A DNA stretch of 64,000 nt from JAIQFL01 sp035295745 (GTDB lineage: Bacteria > Acidobacteriota > Terriglobia > Bryobacterales > Bryobacteraceae): NCBI GenBank assembly GCA_035295745.1, contig DATGIL010000107.1:110812-174811 (forward strand). The letters run 5' to 3'. Under the pieces are notes generated by a model. It did not search any database, was not told the origin of the DNA, and saw only the letters and a list, made by a program, of their open reading frames with translations. Both the position numbers and the translations under genes were made by a program. Positions 58,108 to 64,000 of this stretch are shown here, piece after piece. Each line of letters opens with the position of its first letter. The stretch's first letter is position 1.

Positions 58108-60825
58108 CTACTCTGCGCGCAAAGCTTGGGTGGGTTCGATACCCGCGGCACGGCGCACCGGGAGGTATCCGGCGAGCGCCGCCACCAATGCCAGGGCGGC
58201 AACGGCCAGCCAGAGGCTTCCCGGATCGCCTGCCTTCACCCCGTACAATTGCGCCTCCACCAGACGCGTCAGCACCCAGGAGGCCGGCAGGGCCGCAGCC
58301 ATGCCAACGCCGGTCAACATCAGCGTCTCGCGCATCACCAGCCACTTCACCGAGCTACTGCGCGCTCCCAGCGCCATGCGCACTGCGATTTCCCGCGTCC
58401 TGCGCGCCACGTTGAACGACATCAATCCGTAAATCCCGATCGCCGCCAGGATCGTCGCGAGCGCTCCGAAGGCCGAGGTCAGGCTCATCAGCAGATTCTC
58501 ACGCGCCAGGGTCAGTTCCGCCTGCTCATCCAGCGTGCGTATCGCGAACATCGGCACGTTGGCGTCGAGTGAGTGTACGATCTGGCGCACAGCGGCGGTG
58601 GCCTGCGCCCGATCCATGGTTGTGCGCAGGTAGACGTTGACCTGCTGGATATCGGGGTTCTGATCGTCATCGAAGTAGACTTGCGGCCGGATCTCGCGGC
58701 GAATGTCGTAGAACTTGGAGTCGCGCACCACGCCGATCACTTCGATATCGGTCTTAATGCCAGGGTCGTTGCCGAGCGCGATGTAGTGGCCCACGGGATT
58801 GCGGCCGGGGAAGTAACGGCGTGCGAAAGACTGGTTGATCAGCGCGACCTGGTGCTTGCTCAAGGCATCGGCGCGAGTGAAATTGCGGCCCAACTCCAAG
58901 GGGATTCCGAGGGCTTCGAAGTAGCCGGCCGAGACCAGGTTCGCATTGGGATTCTGGTCGTCGGTTTGTGGGCCGGAATCATCGATGGTGACAGCAGGTG
59001 ACCACCAGTCTTGATCGAGCAGAGCCAGGGCAGAGGCCGCGGCGTTCTCGACGCCGTGGGTGGCGCGCAGCTTTTCGAGCAACGCGCGATAGAATCGGCC
59101 GCTCTGTTCCTTGTCGTATCCATTGAGGCTCGGATTCACCGAGAACTCCAGCACGTTGCGTGTATGCAGGCCGGTGTCTTCCTGGCGCAGATTCGTGAGG
59201 GAGTGCAGAAACTGTCCCGCGATTATGAGTAACAGAGCTGAGAGTGCGACTTGCGCCGCCACCAGCGTCTGGCGGACTCTCCCCTGCCCTCCGGCGGCGG
59301 TACGCGAATCGACCTTCAGAGAGGAGGCCACATCCACCTTGCGGGTGGCAAGGGCCGGAACCAGACCAAACAGAAGGCCGGTCAACAGGCACACGGAAAG
59401 CGTGAACAACAGGATTCGCCCGTCGGGAACCGTGAACAGATTGACGGGGCCGTAGTCGGTGGGAAGGAAGCGCAAGAGCACGCGATCCAGCCAGACGGCG
59501 AGGAGCAGTCCCGCCGCGCCGCCGGCGATCGCGAGGAGCAGGCTCTCCGCCAAAGCCTGTCGCGCGATTCGGCTGGCGGAGGCTCCAATCGCGAGCCGTA
59601 CCGCGATTTCCCGTTGACGTGCTGCAGCGCGCGCCAGCAGGAGATTGGCGACGTTCGCGCAGGCGATGAGCAGCACCAGGCCGACAATCGCCATCAGAAT
59701 GCGGAGAGGCGCGTCGTATTCCCGCCGCAAGCTGGAATAGCCGCGTGAACCGGGAAACACGTCAAGCGACGCCCTCAGAAACGCAGACTTGGCGCTCGCC
59801 GAGGCGCTGGAGAATCCGTCGCCGCGAACCTCCATCTCGAGAATGGAATGAAACAGCGGCTGCAACGAGGCTTGCGCCTTCTCACGCGAAATGCCGGGCT
59901 TCAAGCGCGCGATGGTCTTGACCCAATAGGCGCGGCGGTGCTCCAGGTTAAAGAACTCAGAGAAATAACCTTGGGTCATGCGGGACTTCATTGCGATGGG
60001 AATGCGGATCTTGGCCGAATGGCCTAACGACACGCCATCGAATCTCCGGTCACTGACGCCGACGATGGTGAGCGGCGTGCCATCCACCAGGATGCTTTGG
60101 CCGAGAACGGCGGGGTCCTGGTGGAAGCGGTTGACCCAGTAGTCGTAGCTGAGGACTGCCAGCGGGTGGCCGTTCGGAGTGACATCGTCGCGCGGCTCGA
60201 AGGTCCTGCCGAGGGCGGCGCCGATTCCGAGAACTTCGAAGTAGTTGCCCGTGACCAGTTCGCCTTCCACGCGTTCCGTGCGATCGCCCTGCGCCACACT
60301 GAGCGGAGTGTAGAAGTGGCCCAGGACGCCGCTGAACACCTGGTTGCCATCGCGGAGATCGCGGTACATGGGGTACGAGATGGTGTCATCCCCGATGTTG
60401 ACTCCATAGATCGGCCCGTCGACTCGCATCTTCACGAGCTGTTCCGGATGAGGCACGGGGAGGGTACGCAGGATTATCTGATCGAGGAGAGTGAAGATAG
60501 CGATATTCGCGCCGATTCCCAAGGCAAGGGAAAGCACCGCGGCCATGGTGAAGCCGGGACTTCGGCGAAGCGTACGAAGGGCGTAGCGCAAGTCGTGGAT
60601 CGAGGTCTGGAGCCACGGCAGGACGTCGCGGTCGCGGGTGGTTTCGCGCAGCAGCATGGAGTTGCCGAAGAGCCTGGCGGCCTCGCGGCAGGCCTGCTCG
60701 CGAGTCATCCCATCGGTTATGAAATCTTCGATGCGACGCTCGACGTGGAAGCGGAATTCGTCGTCGAGGGCGGAGTCGAGCGATTGCGGTCGGATGGTAG
60801 CGCGCAGTTTGCAGTACCAGGACAT
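58108..60825 (-). CDS. ADOP-type duplicated permease (prefix type B)
   Basis: This 905-residue ADOP has the charged helical prefix (SALDDEFRFHVERRIEDFIT, EQACREAARLFGNSMLLRET), the same kind as in the ADOP at 24832-27528. TM1 is GFTMAAVLSLALGIGANIAI. FtsX cores are CANVANLLLARAAARQREIA with LAIGASASRIARQALAESLL, and TREIAVRMALGARSSSVKWL. The end is VRRAAGIEPTQALRAE. Its Shine-Dalgarno AGGAGG (60837-60842 on the minus strand, spacing 11) lies inside a perfect palindrome, which implies control at the level of initiation or by an operator. No PadR gene is adjacent. Confidence 0.9.
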   Translation of the reverse strand: MSWYCKLRATIRPQSLDSALDDEFRFHVERRIEDFITDGMTREQACREAARLFGNSMLLRETTRDRDVLPWLQTSIHDLRYALRTLRRSPGFTMAAVLSLALGIGANIAIFTLLDQIILRTLPVPHPEQLVKMRVDGPIYGVNIGDDTISYPMYRDLRDGNQVFSGVLGHFYTPLSVAQGDRTERVEGELVTGNYFEVLGIGAALGRTFEPRDDVTPNGHPLAVLSYDYWVNRFHQDPAVLGQSILVDGTPLTIVGVSDRRFDGVSLGHSAKIRIPIAMKSRMTQGYFSEFFNLEHRRAYWVKTIARLKPGISREKAQASLQPLFHSILEMEVRGDGFSSASASAKSAFLRASLDVFPGSRGYSSLRREYDAPLRILMAIVGLVLLIACANVANLLLARAAARQREIAVRLAIGASASRIARQALAESLLLAIAGGAAGLLLAVWLDRVLLRFLPTDYGPVNLFTVPDGRILLFTLSVCLLTGLLFGLVPALATRKVDVASSLKVDSRTAAGGQGRVRQTLVAAQVALSALLLIIAGQFLHSLTNLRQEDTGLHTRNVLEFSVNPSLNGYDKEQSGRFYRALLEKLRATHGVENAAASALALLDQDWWSPAVTIDDSGPQTDDQNPNANLVSAGYFEALGIPLELGRNFTRADALSKHQVALINQSFARRYFPGRNPVGHYIALGNDPGIKTDIEVIGVVRDSKFYDIRREIRPQVYFDDDQNPDIQQVNVYLRTTMDRAQATAAVRQIVHSLDANVPMFAIRTLDEQAELTLARENLLMSLTSAFGALATILAAIGIYGLMSFNVARRTREIAVRMALGARSSSVKWLVMRETLMLTGVGMAAALPASWVLTRLVEAQLYGVKAGDPGSLWLAVAALALVAALAGYLPVRRAAGIEPTQALRAE

Positions 60826-60837
60826 GGGCCGGATTTC

Positions 60838-60855
60838 CTCCTAGATATCTAGGAG
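60838..60855. promoter_or_regulatory. Perfect 18-bp palindrome covering the ADOP ribosome binding site
   Basis: CTCCTAGATATCTAGGAG is self-complementary over all 18 bases. Its left end, on the minus strand, is the AGGAGG ribosome binding site of the ADOP gene starting at 60825. A bound repressor, or the RNA hairpin itself, would hide the site. The TAGATATCTA core is the kind of sequence PadR-like proteins bind. Confidence 0.65.
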
Positions 60856-60978
60856 AAGGATACTGCCCTGCGCGAGCGAGGTCAAGTGAAATCTTATTGT
60901 GAGAATGGCGGCTTAACGGTGGCAGGTAAGCATACTGCCGAAACGATGCGGTCCTTCATACTTGTAGGAATCCATCTG

Positions 60979-61476
60979 CTAGCGCACAGGAGCGTCATCT
61001 GGGCCGCGGACCTGTTTACCAATGGCTTCGAGCTGCGAAGCGAGACTGCGAGCGGTCAGTTGCGGGCTTCCGAACAGTCTTGACGTCCTGCCGGATCCGG
61101 TAGGGCCCAACACGGTGCGCATGATCGTTTCAAAGCGTGCGACATGATCGTAAAAGCCTACGGTGGATGTGCCTGCGCTCTTGAGAACACTGTCGATCTC
61201 GGCCGCTAAGGCGTCCGCCTGCGGCTCCGGCAAAGACGCCGGGCTCGATGAGCGAACGGTAGCCAATCGGAAAGAGAGGATAAGATCGCGCGCAAACTGC
61301 TCCACAGCCAGGCGCGACGGTTCGTGAGTTTTCTCCGACATCAGCATGATGTGTGCGGATACTTGGCTCTCCGAAGCGCTGGAGAGAGCAAGCAGGTCGG
61401 CCTTCAACAACGCTTTCTGAGCATTGGCCGGCAAGCACAGAGATAACGCACACGAACAGAATAAGAGCACTCTCAT
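60979..61476 (-). CDS. Hypothetical secreted protein
   Basis: This 165-residue protein has a clear leader (VLLFCSCALSLCLPANAQ, cleavage after NAQ). The mature part is mostly helical (LLKADLLALSSASESQVSAH, AVEQFARDLILSFRLATVRS) and ends in a Ser/Arg-rich region (GSGRTSRLFGSPQLTARSLA). No family was recognised. It is a single gene with about 150 bp on its 3' side before the ADOP promoter region and a hairpin element on its 5' side. Confidence 0.55.
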   Translation of the reverse strand: MRVLLFCSCALSLCLPANAQKALLKADLLALSSASESQVSAHIMLMSEKTHEPSRLAVEQFARDLILSFRLATVRSSSPASLPEPQADALAAEIDSVLKSAGTSTVGFYDHVARFETIMRTVLGPTGSGRTSRLFGSPQLTARSLASQLEAIGKQVRGPDDAPVR

Positions 61477-61593
61477 GGCCGCCAGTTTACGTCTTAGGAT
61501 GGCGGGTTACAAGCCTGCTGCAACGGCCCATTCCAAGCAAAAACTGCCACGTTCCCTGGCGTCAGTTCTGTCGTTTAGACTTGGTGGACTCCC

Positions 61594-61645
61594 GAAAAGC
61601 GTCGAGAAGAGTCTCGACGCGGCAAACAGGAGTGTTTGCGCCACG
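61594..61645 (+). repeat. Double-hairpin element family 1, copy D
   Basis: Hairpin 2 pairs GCGTCGAGA (61599-61607) with TCTCGACGC (61612-61620), loop AGAG. Hairpin 1 pairs GCAAACA (61622-61628) with TGTTTGC (61633-61639), loop GGAG. The innermost pairs of hairpin 2 differ from copies A and B on both arms, keeping pairing. It ends 56 bp before the PadR start at 61702, in the same relative orientation as the other copies. Confidence 0.9.
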
Positions 61646-61668
61646 GAACAGAGCCGACTCTAACTACT

Positions 61669-61694
61669 CTCGGTATATCGAGTTCTGTTATAGT
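61669..61694 (+). promoter_or_regulatory. Operator-like palindrome and possible -10 before second padR gene
   Basis: CTCGGTATATCGAG (61669-61682) is a 14-bp palindrome with one mismatched pair. A TATAGT hexamer (61689-61694) follows and could be a -10 site close to the start codon at 61702; no good -35 is seen. Length and placement parallel the operator before the first padR gene, although the sequence is different. Confidence 0.4.
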
Positions 61695-61701
61695 AGCGAG
61701 T

Positions 61702-62067
61702 ATGCGCAAAGATGCCGTCCCGGATCCCGAGGCGTTCCTGCCACTGCAACCCGCGGTCTTCCACATCCTGGTGGCGCTAGCCGACCGCGAGCGGCACGGA
61801 TACGCCATCATGCAAGACGTCGCCGCGCGCACTGATGGAAAGTTGAAGCTGAGCCCGGGAACGCTCTACGGGTCGATCAAGCGAATGCTCCACGATGGGC
61901 TGATCGAGGAACTGGAGGAACGCCCCGACCCGGAGCAGGACGACGTGCGCCGGCGATATTACCGCATCACGCGCCTGGGCCGCGAGGCGGCGATTGCGGA
62001 ATCGGGGCGCCTGGCGAAGTTGTTGGGACAGGCTCGCGCGATGGGCCTGGCGCCGCGCCGGACTTGA
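61702..62067 (+). CDS. PadR-family transcriptional regulator (acidobacterial ADOP-linked type)
   Basis: This 121-residue winged-helix protein is a clear relative of the PadR at 18924: FHILVALADRERHGYAIMQD, LKLSPGTLYGSIKRMLHDGL (recognition helix) and VRRRYYRITRLGREAAIAES. The N-terminus is a short polar extension (MRKDAVPDPEAFLPLQP) like that of the other copy. ATG 61702 is chosen by alignment with the first PadR; the open frame further upstream reads through the hairpin element. It lies 3 bp before an ADOP gene, which it probably regulates, together with itself. Confidence 0.9.
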   Translation: MRKDAVPDPEAFLPLQPAVFHILVALADRERHGYAIMQDVAARTDGKLKLSPGTLYGSIKRMLHDGLIEELEERPDPEQDDVRRRYYRITRLGREAAIAESGRLAKLLGQARAMGLAPRRT

Positions 62068-62070
62068 CGC

Positions 62071-64000
62071 ATGGACTGGCCGCTCTCTCTATATCGCGCG
62101 CTGCTATTGTGCTATCCCGCGGAGTTCCGGTACGAATACGGCGCGGAGATGGCCCAGGCTTTTCGCGATCGTTGGCGGGAGGAGCCGGGACTCACCCTTT
62201 GGCTCAATCTATTTGCCGACACCATCATTTCGGCATCGAAGGAGCACTCTCACATGCTGCTGAACGATCTGATCTTCGCGATCCGCACGCTTCGCAAGGC
62301 GCCGGTATTTACCGCCGCGGCGGTGCTCACGCTGGCGCTGGGCGTCGGCGCCAACAGCGCCATCTTCACGGTGGTGAACGCGGAACTGCTGCGTCCTTTG
62401 CCGTTCGCCGATCCGGACCGGCTGGTGCGCATCTACGAAAAGAACGACCGTTTGAACCTGCCGCAGTTCGCCGCCTCCGTGCTGAATTACCTTTCGTGGA
62501 AAGAGCAGACGCAGACGCTCGCACAGGTCGGCGCCATCGGTTTCGCAAGCTTCAACCTCACCGAACGCGGCGATCCGGAACAGTTCAATGGCGCCACCAT
62601 CAGCCCGTCGATGTTTCCCCTGCTAGGCCTCCAACCGGTGCGAGGGCGGGCCTTTCGGGACGGCGAGGACCGGCCGGGCGGCGCGCCGGTAGTGATGATC
62701 GGCGAAGGCCTATGGAAGCGGCGCTTTGGAGGCGACGAAAGCCTCATCGGCAAAACCGTGAACCTCAACGGAACCGCCTATACAGTTGTGGGGATCGCGC
62801 CACGCGCGCTCTTTACGCTTACCGGCGGCGAGATCTGGATTCCGATGCTGATCGACCCGCCGCGGGAACAGCGCCTCAATCACGTGATCGTTGCGGTAGC
62901 GCGCCTCCAACGAGGTGTCACACTGCAGCAGGCCCAGGCGGAGATGGACACGATTGCGCATCGCCTGGGCCAGCAGTACGCGGAGATGAAGGATTGGGGC
63001 ATCACGCTTACGACCTTCTACCACTGGTTCATTCAAGATCAGCTCCGTACCGCTCTAGTGGTGCTGCTGGGCGCGGTGGTGCTGGTGCTGATGATCGCGT
63101 GCGCGAACGTGGCGAATCTGCTGCTGTCGCGGGCCGCAGCCAGACAGACGGAGATCGCGGTCCGCACCGCGATTGGCGCCAGCCGGGGCAGGCTTCTGCG
63201 CCAACTACTCACCGAGAGTTTGCTGCTGTCGACACTGGGTGGCGCGGCGGGGCTGATGCTGGCGGCCTGGGCCGTGCACATGATGAACACCAGCCTGCCG
63301 GCGAATCTCTTGCCGGTGGATCAACTCGTGGTCGATTCGACGGTGTTGCTGTTCACCCTGGGAATCACACTCGTCACCGGGCTGCTGTTCGGAATGGCGC
63401 CGGCCTGGCAGACGCTGAAGACCGACCTGATCACCGTCCTGAAACAGGGCGGGCGGTCCAACGTCGGCTCGCGACGCCCCCTGTTGCGCAATGGGCTCGT
63501 GGCCGGAGAACTGGCGATGGCGGCCATGCTGCTGGCGGGGGCCGCTCTGTTGATCCAGAGTCTGCTGCACCTGCAACAGGTGCGTCTCGGCTTCCGTCCG
63601 GATCGTCTGCTGACGTTCCAGCTTTCGCCGCCATCCGCGAAATACCCCTCCACACAACGCGCGTGGGCGTTCTACCAGGCACTGCTGGCGAATCTGAAGA
63701 CCCTGCCGGGAGTGCGCGGGGCGGCGCTCTCGAGCGGCATTCCCTTGGGTGCGGGGAACTACAATACGACTCCCGCAACACCAGTAGGCAACTCGCTGCT
63801 GCCTGCGGGCACGGCGATTCCCATCGACTGGCGCGCTGTGAGTCCGGAATACTTCCGCACGATGGAGATTCCGCTGCTGCGCGGCCGCGTCTTCACTGGC
63901 GATGACGGACCGAACGCGCCGCCCGTCATGGTGATCAGTCAGGTGACGGCGCAAAAGCTTTGGGGCGCCGAAGAATCGATCGGTCACATCATCCGGCTGG
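62071..64000 (+). CDS. ADOP-type duplicated permease, PadR-linked (prefix type A), cut by window end
   Basis: About 643 residues are visible and no stop is reached by base 64000. The frame starts MDWPLSLYRALLLCYPAEFR, the same kind of prefix as in the ADOPs behind the first PadR (LYRA...P-EF...YG-E). TM1 is VFTAAAVLTLALGVGANSAI, and FtsX core 1 is CANVANLLLSRAAARQTEIA with RTAIGASRGRLLRQLLTESL. The second half is interrupted in its periplasmic domain. The gene begins 3 bp after the padR stop. A long open frame in another phase of the same DNA is a GC-rich shadow. Confidence 0.9.
   Translation, partial: MDWPLSLYRALLLCYPAEFRYEYGAEMAQAFRDRWREEPGLTLWLNLFADTIISASKEHSHMLLNDLIFAIRTLRKAPVFTAAAVLTLALGVGANSAIFTVVNAELLRPLPFADPDRLVRIYEKNDRLNLPQFAASVLNYLSWKEQTQTLAQVGAIGFASFNLTERGDPEQFNGATISPSMFPLLGLQPVRGRAFRDGEDRPGGAPVVMIGEGLWKRRFGGDESLIGKTVNLNGTAYTVVGIAPRALFTLTGGEIWIPMLIDPPREQRLNHVIVAVARLQRGVTLQQAQAEMDTIAHRLGQQYAEMKDWGITLTTFYHWFIQDQLRTALVVLLGAVVLVLMIACANVANLLLSRAAARQTEIAVRTAIGASRGRLLRQLLTESLLLSTLGGAAGLMLAAWAVHMMNTSLPANLLPVDQLVVDSTVLLFTLGITLVTGLLFGMAPAWQTLKTDLITVLKQGGRSNVGSRRPLLRNGLVAGELAMAAMLLAGAALLIQSLLHLQQVRLGFRPDRLLTFQLSPPSAKYPSTQRAWAFYQALLANLKTLPGVRGAALSSGIPLGAGNYNTTPATPVGNSLLPAGTAIPIDWRAVSPEYFRTMEIPLLRGRVFTGDDGPNAPPVMVISQVTAQKLWGAEESIGHIIRL

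Noticed and set aside
62064..63905. 613-codon plus-strand frame near the window end
   Set aside because: The overlapping phase starting at 62071 encodes a full ADOP prefix and FtsX core and stays open to the edge; the other frame is a Gly/Arg-rich shadow.
1..64000. tRNA or rRNA genes
   Set aside because: I looked through the intergenic gaps for cloverleaf-like or rRNA-like sequence and saw none; a covariance search would be needed to exclude small RNAs.

Overview
The window reads as a high-GC chromosome segment from an acidobacterium of the Solibacter/Bryobacter type. This rests on family content rather than on a marker gene. It holds seven ADOP-type duplicated orphan permeases (the TIGR03434 kind) without any ATPase gene, two PadR regulators of the acidobacterial kind placed directly in front of ADOP genes, a beta-propeller protein ending in the 'Solibacter uncharacterized C-terminal domain' (TIGR03437 type), a DUF6152 protein between two paralogous secreted proteins, and an Oar-like TonB-dependent receptor. 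No rRNA, tRNA, CRISPR array, phage gene, transposase or recombinase was recognised.

Layout. 1-10.6 kb: the end of a phytoene-desaturase-like oxidoreductase, a PEP-CTERM protein, a large secreted nuclease, a DUF5060-type glycosidase-like protein, tsaB, a cupin and a TonB receptor. 10.7-16.5 kb, minus strand: an operon of MFS transporter, YfhO-like membrane protein and response regulator, then an SGNH hydrolase and a pilin-like protein. 16.7-27.5 kb: the propeller protein, then PadR with two tandem ADOP permeases and a convergent third ADOP. 27.7-32.8 kb: three secreted proteins, then Fur, an FHA-GAF-PP2C phosphatase and a heme/HhH protein with almost no gaps. 32.9-33.4 kb: a tandem array of imperfectly palindromic units. 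33.5-40.7 kb: two Tat-exported isomerase-like proteins and a membrane/redox cluster (c-type cytochrome-like protein, multicopper oxidase, COX15-like protein, two DUF6644-like proteins). 40.8-54.5 kb: an ADOP, a Yip1-TPR protein, small unknowns, an MBL-rhodanese fusion, a lipase-like hydrolase, a 61-residue acidic peptide gene, a WS/DGAT acyltransferase with a histone-H1-like tail, and a very large GH5-like secreted protein. 54.5-64 kb: a duplicated winged-helix regulator, two ADOP permeases, and a second PadR-ADOP pair that runs off the window.

The most interesting signal is non-coding. A roughly 55-bp double-hairpin element occurs four times. Its stems differ between copies by paired compensatory changes, and every copy faces the same way relative to the start of the gene behind it. 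A second palindromic family occurs as one solo copy and as a six-unit array, and both loci lie between convergent genes. Candidate PadR-type operators, some overlapping a promoter or a Shine-Dalgarno site, sit in front of several PadR and ADOP genes.
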